NCBI GenBank assembly: GCA_019119995.1
Contig: DWVY01000051.1
Span: 1 to 64,000 of the forward strand
DNA length: 64,000 nt
Direction: 5' to 3'
Source: Candidatus Mediterraneibacter faecavium
Lineage (GTDB): Bacteria > Bacillota > Clostridia > Lachnospirales > Lachnospiraceae
Position 1 is the first letter of the stretch, and every line of letters starts with the position of its first letter. The translations under genes were made by a program, and so were the position numbers. Positions 45,400-53,802 of the stretch are shown here, piece after piece. The notes under the pieces are model-generated. The model was given only the letters and a program-made list of their open reading frames with translations, was not told where the DNA came from and searched no databases.

Positions 45400-46224
45400 T
45401 CACAGGATCTTGGACAGGAACTCTTTCAGCCTCTCATCCTTCGGATGTTCGAAGAACTCCTCCGGCGGAGCCTCCTCAAGGATCTGTCCGTCGTCCATAA
45501 AGATCACCCGCGAAGCCACCTCCCTAGCAAAGCCCATCTCATGTGTGACGACAACCATCGTCATTCCGTCTTTCGCCAGTTCCTTCATCAGGTCGAGCAC
45601 CTCGCCGACCATCTCCGGATCCAGCGCCGATGTAGGTTCGTCGAAAAGGATCACGTCCGGGTTCATTGCAAGAGACCGGATGATCGCGACTCTCTGCTTC
45701 TGACCGCCTGAGAGCGTGGACGGATAGACATCCGCCTTGTCGTCCAGCCCGATCCTCTTTAAGAGATCCATCGCCTGCTTCTTCGCCTCGCTTTTGATCT
45801 GCTCCTTCGTCGTCGTGATCGGGATCAGGTCTTCCTTCCGGCTGCGGAATACATTTTTCAGACGGATCATGCGGTTCTTCCGCTTCGCTTTCTTCAGGTC
45901 CTGGCACCGCAGATAAGCCGGGGCCAGCATCACGTTCTGGAGCACCGTCTTATTGTTAAACAGATTGAAATGCTGGAACACCATCCCCATATGGCGGCGG
46001 TGTACATTGATGTCGACCTTCATGTCGGCAATGTCAACGCCTTTAAATATAATGCTGCCCGACGTCGGATCCTCCATACAGTTCAGACACCGGAGAAATG
46101 TACTCTTGCCGGAACCTGACGGGCCGAGCACCGCGACGATATCGCCTTTGTTGATGGTGATGTTGATTCCTTTGAGGACCTCAAGCCCTCCGAAGCTTTT
46201 CCTAAGATTAATTACGTCTATCAC
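45400..46224 (-). CDS. Polar amino acid ABC transporter ATP-binding protein (GlnQ-like)
   Basis: A 274-residue ATPase, about 30 residues longer than GlnQ. Walker [10 protein letters not shown], signature [15 protein letters not shown] and Walker [16 protein letters not shown] are intact. The extra residues ([30 protein letters not shown]) form a basic insertion between the Q-loop and signature regions. It is the third gene of binding protein-permease-ATPase and overlaps the permease by 17 bases. It powers uptake of a polar amino acid. Confidence 0.93.
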   Translation of the reverse strand: MIDVINLRKSFGGLEVLKGINITINKGDIVAVLGPSGSGKSTFLRCLNCMEDPTSGSIIFKGVDIADMKVDINVHRRHMGMVFQHFNLFNNKTVLQNVMLAPAYLRCQDLKKAKRKNRMIRLKNVFRSRKEDLIPITTTKEQIKSEAKKQAMDLLKRIGLDDKADVYPSTLSGGQKQRVAIIRSLAMNPDVILFDEPTSALDPEMVGEVLDLMKELAKDGMTMVVVTHEMGFAREVASRVIFMDDGQILEEAPPEEFFEHPKDERLKEFLSKIL

Positions 46225-46918
46225 TCTTCCTCAGGCTCCTTTCCAGTAATTTGACCAACAGTGAGATCACCAGCACAAGTACGATATAGATCGCCGCCAT
46301 TACCAGATACGGCACCATAAAGTCATAGCTGTTTGATCCGATATAGTTAAACGCCACATAGAGATCCGCAGCAGCGACAAAGCTGACGACCGACGTCTCT
46401 TTCACCAGTGTAATAAACTCGTTTCCCAGAGTCGGAAGGATATTCTTGACCGCCTGCGGGATCACGATCTTTGTCATGCTTGTGCTGAAGCTTAAGCCCA
46501 CCGCGCGCCCCGCTTCCATCTGTCCGATGTCCACCGACTGGATACCGCTCCGCATGATCTCCGATATGTAAGCGCCGCTGTTGAGTCCGAATACGATCAT
46601 TGATATCTGTACGCCGTCCAGGTTTACCCCGATCAGCGGCAGGATAACATAGTAGCCGACAAGCAACTGCACCACCATAGGCGTTCCCCTGAACAGCGCC
46701 ACATAAAAGCTGCAGATGCCATTGAGCACTCTCGGAAGCCGTCTGTACTTCGGGATCACCCTCACGGTCGCGATCAATGTTCCGATCACGATACCGACGA
46801 TCAGTCCGGTAACCGCGATCAGGAGCGTATTCTGAAGACCTTCCACCACTCTCGTATAACCGTTCTGGGCAATAAACACTTCTACAAATTTGTCTATTCT
46901 CTGACTAAAATTACTCAT
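46208..46918 (-). CDS. Polar amino acid ABC transporter permease
   Basis: A 236-residue membrane protein of the His/Glu/Gln/Arg permease family. The coupling-loop motif is [46 protein letters not shown], and five hydrophobic segments are visible. It is a single permease, so it probably works as a homodimer. It follows the binding-protein gene after a gap that holds a strong hairpin, and overlaps the ATPase gene. Confidence 0.93.
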   Translation of the reverse strand: MSNFSQRIDKFVEVFIAQNGYTRVVEGLQNTLLIAVTGLIVGIVIGTLIATVRVIPKYRRLPRVLNGICSFYVALFRGTPMVVQLLVGYYVILPLIGVNLDGVQISMIVFGLNSGAYISEIMRSGIQSVDIGQMEAGRAVGLSFSTSMTKIVIPQAVKNILPTLGNEFITLVKETSVVSFVAAADLYVAFNYIGSNSYDFMVPYLVMAAIYIVLVLVISLLVKLLERSLRKSDRRN

Positions 46919-46936
46919 TGCTTTCCCTTCTCAAAA

Positions 46937-46990
46937 GAAGGAAAATGCCTGCATCCCGGTCAGCCGTCAATGATGCCTGTATTTTCCTTC
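46937..46990 (-). terminator. Intercistronic hairpin between binding protein and permease
   Basis: GAAGGAAAATGCCTGCATC pairs nearly fully with GATGCCTGTATTTTCCTTC; on the minus strand TTTTG follows. A partial terminator or RNA stabiliser here would keep the binding protein in excess over the membrane parts. Confidence 0.75.
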
Positions 46991-47046
46991 CTGCTTAAGT
47001 CCTTTTCTCTATTTTACTGCCTGTCCTGTACCGTCAGACGCCGCGC

Positions 47047-47940
47047 CTACTGCATCTCATTGATGGACTCTGTGATAGCCGCTGCCGGAGCCGCGTCGAT
47101 GATCACGTAATCGATATTTCCGTTCAGCATATCCTGTACTGCCAGAGAACCGTTCTTATATGTCTTGCAGGTTACGTTAAGTCCCGGGAATCCGAGGTCA
47201 TCGCTGCCTTCTATATAGCTGTTTCCTGTCGTACCCTGCTGGCATCCGATCTGTACGGAAGAATCGAGCTCGCCAAGAGCCGCCGCGATCGTATCAGCGT
47301 CCGTCATGTCGTCAAATGTCGTATCATCGCTCGGCACGATCAGTCTCTGTGACGCCTGATAATATGTGTCGGAGAATGTCACGTACTCTTTTCTGTCTTC
47401 GCTGACTGTGAGCCCTGCCATTGCGATATCACATTTCTGCTGTCCGACTGACAGACATACCGCGTCAAAATCCATATTCTGGATCACAAGCTCCTGTCCC
47501 AGCTCCTCTGCGAGCAGAGCCGCGATCTCCATGTCGATCCCCACATAGTTCTCACCTTCCATATACTCAAAAGGCTCAAACGCCGCATTGGTCGCAACTA
47601 CGAGCTGATCCTTTGATGTATCCAGCTCTGCGGACTCTACCGGTGTCGGCTCTCCGCCGCCGAAGTATTTATCAAAGATCTCATCCAGCGTTCCGTCTTC
47701 CTGGATCTTGGCGATAAATGCATTTACCTGCTCCAGAAGTTCCGGCTGAGACTTGTCAACACCGAAGGCATACTCTTCATTTGTAAGATCCACATCAATT
47801 ACTTTTGCTGTCTTCGCGCTGCCCGCATCAGAATCCGAACCGCTTCCGCCGTTGTCACTGCCGCTGTCGCTTCCGCCGCATCCTGCGAGCATTCCGACAG
47901 TCAGGGCTGCTGTTAAGACTGCTGCCAATAACTTTTTCAT
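47047..47940 (-). CDS. Circularly permuted amino-acid-binding lipoprotein of an ABC importer
   Basis: A 297-residue lipoprotein: signal peptide with lipobox LAGC (Cys21) and a Gly/Ser/Asp linker. Residues 46-96 (KVIDVDLTNEEYAFGVDKSQ ... DGTLDEIFDKYFGGG) have the look of the C-terminal end of a GlnH-type binding protein. Residues 111-297 then start with the usual mature N-terminus (QLVVATNAAFEPFEY) and stop after YVIIDAAPAAAITESINEMQ, exactly where the moved segment would normally follow. The fold should still be closed, with termini relocated. The ligand is a polar amino acid, not determined. Comparison was made from memory of GlnH. Confidence 0.88.
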   Translation of the reverse strand: MKKLLAAVLTAALTVGMLAGCGGSDSGSDNGGSGSDSDAGSAKTAKVIDVDLTNEEYAFGVDKSQPELLEQVNAFIAKIQEDGTLDEIFDKYFGGGEPTPVESAELDTSKDQLVVATNAAFEPFEYMEGENYVGIDMEIAALLAEELGQELVIQNMDFDAVCLSVGQQKCDIAMAGLTVSEDRKEYVTFSDTYYQASQRLIVPSDDTTFDDMTDADTIAAALGELDSSVQIGCQQGTTGNSYIEGSDDLGFPGLNVTCKTYKNGSLAVQDMLNGNIDYVIIDAAPAAAITESINEMQ

Positions 47941-47969
47941 GTTTACATTCCTCCATTTGGTCTTTAATT

Positions 47970-48064
47970 TGCATAATCATACAGATTATCCTACTAATTT
48001 TAGCATGTTCTGCATAAATTTCAAGTCTCACATTGAAAGTTTATGCAACCAATTTATGCAGGAC
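47970..48064. promoter_or_regulatory. Promoter region of the amino acid importer with TGCATAA half-sites
   Basis: On the minus strand TTGAAA, 16 bases, TAAAAT forms the promoter. TGCATAA/TTATGCA-type half-sites recur around it, and TGCATAATCATACA at 47970-47983 resembles the ARG box TGAATAATTATTCA at 11 of 14 positions. ArgR control is suggested, not proven. Confidence 0.45.
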
Positions 48065-48121
48065 AGGTAACCGTCCAGTCTGCGCAGCCCGCAAAAACAG
48101 CACGCCTGTACGGACATAGCT

Positions 48122-48949
48122 TCAGGCGAGCAGTGCCTGGATCCCGAAAAAGAGGAATACGATCACGCCCAGCACGATCCTGTAATAACCGAATACCTTG
48201 AAGTCATTCTTCCTGATATAGCTCATCAGGAACTTGATCGCTACAATAGATACTGCAAACGAGACGACCATTCCGACAAGCAGCACAGCCGCCTGCATAG
48301 CTGTAAAATTAAATCCGAACTTGACCAGCTTGAGCAGGCTTGCCCCGAACATGACCGGGATCGCCAGAAAGAACGTGTATTCCGCAGCCACACTTCTGGA
48401 TACTCCGATCATAAGGGCGCCCACGATCGTCGCGCCGGACCTGGAAGTTCCCGGGATCAGCGCCAGCATCTGGAATACTCCGATAATAAGGATCATCGGA
48501 ACCGTCAGCTGGGAGAACTTTGTAACCTGCGGCGTCTTGTCTTTCTGATAATTCTCCACCACGATAAACAAAACACCGTATATGATCAGCGTCAGCGCCA
48601 CTACATACCAGTGATATAGCTTCTTGTCGATCCAGTCGTTAAACAGCAGTCCGACCACTCCCGCCGGCACGCATCCTATGACCACCTTGATCCAGATCTG
48701 CCATGTCATCATCTTCTGCTTCTGTGTCTTCTTCGGCGAGAACGGATTCAGCTTGTGGAAATAAATCACTACTACCGCCAGGATCGCACCGAGCTGGATC
48801 ACCACCTGGAACATTTCAAAGAACGCATCTCCCTGATCCAGTTTCAGCAGCTCCTCCATTATAATAAGATGACCGGTACTGCTGATCGGAAGCCATTCTG
48901 TGATTCCTTCTACGATACCGAATATGATCGCTTTTAATATATCCAACAT
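48122..48949 (-). CDS. uppP: Undecaprenyl-diphosphatase
   Basis: A 275-residue membrane enzyme that recycles undecaprenyl diphosphate to the monophosphate for cell-wall synthesis and gives bacitracin tolerance. Motifs: GIVEGITEWLPISSTGHLII with the catalytic glutamate region, and PGTSRSGATIVGALMIGVSR. Seven or eight membrane segments. The start at 48949 (MLDILKAII) follows AAGGAGGAAG; the longer ORF-track start would include it. Seven bases or so separate it from the upstream HAD gene stop. Confidence 0.95.
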   Translation of the reverse strand: MLDILKAIIFGIVEGITEWLPISSTGHLIIMEELLKLDQGDAFFEMFQVVIQLGAILAVVVIYFHKLNPFSPKKTQKQKMMTWQIWIKVVIGCVPAGVVGLLFNDWIDKKLYHWYVVALTLIIYGVLFIVVENYQKDKTPQVTKFSQLTVPMILIIGVFQMLALIPGTSRSGATIVGALMIGVSRSVAAEYTFFLAIPVMFGASLLKLVKFGFNFTAMQAAVLLVGMVVSFAVSIVAIKFLMSYIRKNDFKVFGYYRIVLGVIVFLFFGIQALLA

Positions 48950-48983
48950 TTCTTCTTCCTCCTTATCAATATACAATATGTTT

Positions 48984-49814
48984 TTATATCAGAACGTATT
49001 TCTCTATCACATCCGCCACACCGTCTTCTTCATTAGACAGTGTGATATAGTCTGCCGCTTCTTTCACCTTTTCTTCGCCATTCGCCATAGCGACTCCGAA
49101 ACCGGCTTCTCTCAGCATGACAATATCGTTGTCCCCGTCGCCGCAGGCCATGATCTCCTCACGACTGATCCCGAGCATACGCCCCAGGTTCACAAGCCCT
49201 TTGCCTTTATTGACTCCCCCGGCATTGACCTCGATATTGTATCTTAAGGAACCGACAAGCTCCAGTCCCCCTACTGCCTCCAATTCCTTCCAGGCAAGCT
49301 CTCGCTCATCCATATCCGCGAAAAGGGCCTGCACTTTATCAAGTCCTCTATTCTCCTTTTTCACCAGTGCGCCAATATCCTCAACGGGTATCCTGGTCTT
49401 TCTCATGTATTCACACATGCTGGGATTTCTGTGATACCGCTCCACAAAAGCCATCTGATCTGCAGGCGCATACCCCTGCCCGTCAAAATAGACCTCCTGT
49501 AGAGTATCATATTTCCCGCAGATTTCCAATACCTTTTGCGCCAACTGCGGAGAAAGCAGATGTTCCTCGATCACGCGGTCCTCCACTGTATCTATGATCC
49601 TCGCTCCATTTGACGTAAGGGCGTAACGCATCCCCGGGAACTTTCTAAGTTCTTCAGGGATCCCCATCCATGGACGCCCTGTCGCGACAAGGACGACAAC
49701 TCCCCGGGCAAGCGCTTTGCTGATCGCATCTTTTGTACGCTCTGTAAGTTCTTTCTTCTCTGTAAGAACAGTACCATCCAGATCCAGCCCGATCATCTTT
49801 ATCTTATGTTCCAT
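48984..49814 (-). CDS. Cof-type HAD-family phosphatase
   Basis: A 276-residue haloacid dehalogenase of the IIB (Cof) group. Motif I is MIGLDLDGTVLTEKKELTERT, motif II VLVATGRPW, motif IV ACGDGDNDIVMLREAGFGVAMANGEEKVKEAADYIT. Such enzymes dephosphorylate sugar phosphates, FMN or PLP; the substrate is not predictable. It precedes uppP on the same strand and may share a transcript. Confidence 0.92.
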   Translation of the reverse strand: MEHKIKMIGLDLDGTVLTEKKELTERTKDAISKALARGVVVLVATGRPWMGIPEELRKFPGMRYALTSNGARIIDTVEDRVIEEHLLSPQLAQKVLEICGKYDTLQEVYFDGQGYAPADQMAFVERYHRNPSMCEYMRKTRIPVEDIGALVKKENRGLDKVQALFADMDERELAWKELEAVGGLELVGSLRYNIEVNAGGVNKGKGLVNLGRMLGISREEIMACGDGDNDIVMLREAGFGVAMANGEEKVKEAADYITLSNEEDGVADVIEKYVLI

Positions 49815-49852
49815 AGTGCACTCCGATCCTGCTTATATTTTACGCAACAGTT

Positions 49853-49908
49853 CAGCCGCAATAAGCACGAAGTGCGGTTTTCCGAATGGCGCGGGCTGAA
49901 CTGTTACT
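49853..49908. repeat. Dispersed palindromic element, copy 2
   Basis: A 56-base block nearly identical to 12650-12705. Including flanks, AACAGTTCAGCC (49847) and GGCTGAACTGTT pair perfectly over 12 bp, with GCACGAAGTGC as an inner hairpin. It lies between divergent genes, upstream of the HAD gene and the SleB-like hydrolase gene. Confidence 0.8.
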
Positions 49909-50014
49909 ATTTTACATTTATTTTATTCTATCAGAGTTTGCCAAATAACGCAATTTGTAGTATAATAATTACTCGCAACTGAATATCGCAGAAATTAAGA
50001 AAGGATCTTACCAT

Positions 50015-51157
50015 ATGAAATTCTACAAAAAACGATGGATACAGACCGGTATTTCCCTGATCTGTTCTCTCGCAATTGTACTTTCGGTTTTTCCTGTTTT
50101 AGCGGATAACGAAGAGATTCAAAGTCTGGAAAGCCAGTCTTCTTCTCTCGAAAGTGAACTTCAGGGCATCAACGAAGATATCCTTGCCCTGAGCGACGAA
50201 ATTTCCACTACCGAAATGCAGGTAGAGATGCTCAACGGCGAGATCGCCCGTACTTCCGACGAGCTTGATGCGGCAAAGGCAAATGAGGAAAAGCAGTACG
50301 AAGACATGAAGACTCGTATCAAATATATGTACGAGCACGGAAATGCAACACTGTTGGAGCTGCTCTTTTCCGCCGAAAATATGTCAGACTTTCTGAATAA
50401 AGCAGATTTTATCGAGAACCTCAGCGAATATGACCGTAACGCTCTGGAGGACCTGAAGGATATTCACCAGCAGATCGAAGATGAACAGAAGACTCTGCAG
50501 ACCCAGCAGGCTTCACTCACCGATCTTCAGGAACAGCTCCAGTCCCAGCAGACAGAACTGCAGGCGAAAGCCGATGCTACTTCCACGGATCTTGCCGATG
50601 TGCAGGCCAGGCTGCAGCAGGCGAAAGAGGAAGAAGCAGCGCGTATTGCAGCTGAGGAGGCCGCGCGTAAAAAGGCTGAAGAAGAAGCGGCCAGAGAAGC
50701 AGCCGCATCAGCCAATAATAATTCCGGCAGCGGAAGTTCCGGCGGCGGGAACTCCGGCGGCGGATATGATGACTCTGTTATAAACGGCGGCGGGATCAGC
50801 GCATCCACAGATGAGGTCACACTGCTCGCAGCGATCATCCAATGTGAAGCTTATCAGACTTACGACGCTTTGCTCGCAGTAGCAACTGTCATCATGAACC
50901 GTGTAGAAAGTCCCCGCTTCCCGAATTCGATCAGCGGAGTGATCTATGCAAGCGGACAGTTTGAACCGGTGTGGACAGGCCGTCTTGAAAACGTGCTGAA
51001 CAGCGGGCCTACAAGTCTTTCCATGCAGGTCGCCCAAGATGCGATCAACGGCGCACGGCTTGCTGCGGTTTCTGATTGTTATTACTTCCTGTACGCACCG
51101 TATACCGACAGAGACGGCGTTGTAATAGGAGATAACGTATTCTTCCAGTCGTGGTAG
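50015..51157 (+). CDS. Secreted SleB-like cell-wall hydrolase with PcsB-like coiled coil
   Basis: A 380-residue secreted protein. Signal peptide to about residue 31 (ICSLAIVLSVFPVLA), a long coiled coil with PcsB/CwlO-type heptads (about 33-225, ENLSEYDRNALEDLKDIHQQIEDEQKTL and an Ala/Glu/Lys-rich stretch), a Ser/Gly linker (about 228-250), then a C-terminal hydrolase_2/SleB domain (about 265-380: LLAAIIQCEAYQTYDALLAVATVIMNRVES ... QFEPVW). SleB-type domains cut glycan strands, mostly spore cortex. Coiled coils of this kind dock on FtsX, and ftsEX is in the window. AAAGGATC precedes the start. Confidence 0.9.
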   Translation: MKFYKKRWIQTGISLICSLAIVLSVFPVLADNEEIQSLESQSSSLESELQGINEDILALSDEISTTEMQVEMLNGEIARTSDELDAAKANEEKQYEDMKTRIKYMYEHGNATLLELLFSAENMSDFLNKADFIENLSEYDRNALEDLKDIHQQIEDEQKTLQTQQASLTDLQEQLQSQQTELQAKADATSTDLADVQARLQQAKEEEAARIAAEEAARKKAEEEAAREAAASANNNSGSGSSGGGNSGGGYDDSVINGGGISASTDEVTLLAAIIQCEAYQTYDALLAVATVIMNRVESPRFPNSISGVIYASGQFEPVWTGRLENVLNSGPTSLSMQVAQDAINGARLAAVSDCYYFLYAPYTDRDGVVIGDNVFFQSW

Positions 51158-51201
51158 AGGAATTCGTATTTATCTGAGAGACATTTTTCAGTAAAATATC
51201 C

Positions 51202-51250
51202 GAAAATCACCCGGATACAGTGGATTGACTCACATATCCGGGTGATTTTC
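51202..51250 (+). terminator. Terminator after the SleB-like hydrolase gene
   Basis: GAAAATCACCCGGATA/TATCCGGGTGATTTTC, a perfect 16-bp stem with a 17-base loop. It can serve the hydrolase gene (plus) and the APH-like gene (minus), which converge. Confidence 0.88.
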
Positions 51251-51319
51251 TGCGTTCATCTGATTAGAAGTGTCTCCCGGCGGATACTTTATTAGTACGG
51301 AAAACACGAAATTTTCTCC

Positions 51320-52075
51320 TTACTGGTAATCGATCACATCGATCCATCTCATGAGAAATTCTTTCTCCAGTTCATTGTCTTTTGTAAGCTGTGCCGCAGC
51401 CACGATCGGAAGCCACTGCTGTACATACTGTCTTGCAGTATCGCTCTTCCTGCAGAACATGTTGAGATACAGATCTGCCATTTCCTGATCTTTCAGTGCA
51501 AACAAAAGATATGTCATAGCTGCGTCTGCACTTGCGTTGCCCTGTGTTGCATGCGACCAGTCAATTACCGACATTTTTCCGTTCTCACTTACGATCACAT
51601 TACTGGGGTTAAAATCTCCGTGGCACACCTTTTTATGTTTCGGCATACTCTCCAGTCGTGACAACAGCTCATATCTGGTCGTTGCATCAAGGATCTTCAG
51701 ACTGTTGATCTGGCGCGTCAGCTTGTCCTTCATCCCCGTAAGAAGCGGCGATGTCATGCTGTGCACCTGAAGCTGCAGGTCGACGAAATCACTCATATAT
51801 TTATCCAGATTGCTTCTGTCAGACTGCATCATCTCTTCCAGAGTCTTCCCTTCTCTGTACTCGATCTCGATCGCCCATTTCCCTTCAAGCAGGTTCACTC
51901 CCTTTACTTTCGGGATGTCAAGCCCTGTCTCTTCTATCCGGGCTGTCAGAAGCGCTTCATTAAAAATATCTGCTTTCGGATGAGTCTGTGCAAACACTTT
52001 TACAACACTGTCATCACACTTATATACTGTTTTGTACCGACGCTTTACAATGATGTTTTTTTCTTCAAGCTTCAT
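51320..52075 (-). CDS. Aminoglycoside-phosphotransferase-like kinase
   Basis: A 251-residue APH/choline-kinase-fold protein. The catalytic loop is VCHGDFNPSNVIV and the metal-binding segment is SVIDWSHATQGN. The N-terminal lobe has a lysine in DSVVKVFAQ and a glutamate in NEALLTARIEE. Members phosphorylate small molecules or antibiotics; nothing here indicates resistance. It is not clearly part of the downstream sugar operon, lying 80 bases after the URO-D-like gene. Confidence 0.85.
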   Translation of the reverse strand: MKLEEKNIIVKRRYKTVYKCDDSVVKVFAQTHPKADIFNEALLTARIEETGLDIPKVKGVNLLEGKWAIEIEYREGKTLEEMMQSDRSNLDKYMSDFVDLQLQVHSMTSPLLTGMKDKLTRQINSLKILDATTRYELLSRLESMPKHKKVCHGDFNPSNVIVSENGKMSVIDWSHATQGNASADAAMTYLLFALKDQEMADLYLNMFCRKSDTARQYVQQWLPIVAAAQLTKDNELEKEFLMRWIDVIDYQ

Positions 52076-52157
52076 AACTAAAGCCCTCCTTATCGAACTG
52101 TTTTCTGATGTAGTTATTATACCTCAGATAAGAGGTCGAAAAAAGAGGGCTCATAAA

Positions 52158-53387
52158 CTATTTATCAGTTTCTTCTCTCACAATCTCAACTGCTCTTTTT
52201 ACTTTATCCAGATTTCCGTGCAGAGTATAAATATCTCTGAATATAAATTCCGTTTTGCAGTCTTTTGTCAGCTCTGCGGTATGCCTGATATATTTTCTGA
52301 ATGCATCTTCATCAAACTCTTTCTGAACACCGATGAAATTCGGTGACGGTTTCCTCGAATAGATCACCTTGCCGCCTGACAGTCTCTCAGACATAAACTC
52401 CTCATTACACCATGGAGAAATAGATACTTTCCGAAGATGCGGATACTTAGATATATCCTGATCCCAATACATTTCTACCGGTTCACAGCACCCATAGTAG
52501 ACAAGACCGAATTCTTCCGCCATACGGCTGAAATACGGTGCAATGAATTCATGATACATTTCCGGGGAGATACCTACACTCTCCTGACTATTCAGATGTC
52601 CCCAGAGATGTCTGGACAGCACTTTTCCTGCAAAGTCCTTTCCCGGCAGTTCTTTCGTAAAGCAATAACTTCCGCTTCCCATATAATCATTTCCGTTGTT
52701 CAGAAACAGAACGCCCTGCTCCTCCTGCCATCGTAGAAAACGCACCATTTCTTTTACAAGTCTGTCCATCAATTCATGGAATTCATCTTCTTCTGTTTTC
52801 ATCGAACAGAACATATTCTCCATTCCCATCAGATTAACAATTTTTTCTGTCAAAGCAAAAGCCCAATGATTTACGGAATTGTACAGTCTCACCTGAAGGA
52901 TATCCCCAAGCGTTTCCTCCGCCACTGCCTTTTTCCTCATAGTTTCTTCTTTATCATAGATAAATACTGAGTCCTTAAGAATTCCCATATCGTCTTCCAA
53001 AAATTCCAGTACTGGTTCAATATGAAATCCTGCGCCCTCAGACGCAAATACTTTTTTAACCGGCACATCAAAGAGACGCAACTCTACCTGAACATCGACT
53101 TTAAAATCCGCTGTGACTACTTTATCATCCTGGAACAGCCTTTCTGGAAGTAATGTCTTCAATATCTGCTTCTCTATCCATTTCCCGTCTTCACTTGTAC
53201 ACTTTAGAGGCGGCATGATCTCGTCCAGAAATGTCTCTTCCTCCATTACTACCATAGGTCTCTCGCCTTGCAGAGAATTATGGAGATACCACAGCCGCTC
53301 TCTTTCTTTCATAACGGGATCTTCAGACAATTCCCTCTGTTGTTTTGCCAGCTCGCGCAAGTATTGTTTCTCTTGTTCTGTAATCAT
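52158..53387 (-). CDS. URO-D/MtaA-fold protein of unknown function in a galactoside locus
   Basis: A 409-residue TIM-barrel protein like uroporphyrinogen decarboxylases and cobalamin-linked methyltransferases. The recognisable segment is ISPEMYHEFIAPYFSRMAEEFGLVYYGCCEPVEMYW (typical SPEMY-EFI-PY---L--- G---LHSCGN). The usual HxC metal site is replaced by GCCEP. Only the fold is supported. It is the last gene of the operon with the GH36 gene and sugar importer, so it may act on a sugar or its aglycone. The ATG at 53387 has a GGGAGA site; the ORF-track start is a TTG. Confidence 0.65.
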   Translation of the reverse strand: MITEQEKQYLRELAKQQRELSEDPVMKERERLWYLHNSLQGERPMVVMEEETFLDEIMPPLKCTSEDGKWIEKQILKTLLPERLFQDDKVVTADFKVDVQVELRLFDVPVKKVFASEGAGFHIEPVLEFLEDDMGILKDSVFIYDKEETMRKKAVAEETLGDILQVRLYNSVNHWAFALTEKIVNLMGMENMFCSMKTEEDEFHELMDRLVKEMVRFLRWQEEQGVLFLNNGNDYMGSGSYCFTKELPGKDFAGKVLSRHLWGHLNSQESVGISPEMYHEFIAPYFSRMAEEFGLVYYGCCEPVEMYWDQDISKYPHLRKVSISPWCNEEFMSERLSGGKVIYSRKPSPNFIGVQKEFDEDAFRKYIRHTAELTKDCKTEFIFRDIYTLHGNLDKVKRAVEIVREETDK

Positions 53388-53401
53388 CTCTTTTTCTCCC
53401 T

Positions 53402-53791
53402 TCAAAAATACTGTTTCTTTTTCATGGCAGGAACCACCTCTGCCAAAACCAAAAGATTACTTGTTTCAGCCCAGCAGCTTCCATTAAATACACCGCCGAT
53501 GCATCTTTCGCTTTCCCAGTCTGATATGTTCACCCGCTCACAGATGAATCCCTGCGGCAGCTTTTCCGGTTCTGCCCTGAGAGAATCATCATTCAGCAGA
53601 CTTGCATCTTTCGGCACATCCCATGAATAAATCGGTCTGTTTTCTGTAGACATATATTGACTGACCGTAAGCGTGACATCTTTCGCAAGTTCCAGATACG
53701 TATCTTTCACATCTTCATTCGCTATAATAGTAATCTCATTCTCATGCTCTTCTGCGACAGAAAAATATCGATCCGATTTTAATTTAAGCAT
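53402..53791 (-). CDS. Small protein of unknown function in alpha-galactosidase operon
   Basis: A 129-residue soluble acidic protein (MLKLKSDRYFSVAEEHENEITIIANEDVKDTYLELAKDV...). I recognise no family, signal peptide or membrane segment. Two cysteines (FICERV and GSCWAE) and an aromatic-rich end are the only notable features. Its stop lies 15 bases before the start of the URO-D-like gene and its start 11 bases after the GH36 stop, so it is an operon gene. Co-translation with both is likely. Confidence 0.7.
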   Translation of the reverse strand: MLKLKSDRYFSVAEEHENEITIIANEDVKDTYLELAKDVTLTVSQYMSTENRPIYSWDVPKDASLLNDDSLRAEPEKLPQGFICERVNISDWESERCIGGVFNGSCWAETSNLLVLAEVVPAMKKKQYF

Positions 53792-53802
53792 AATTTACCT
53801 CT

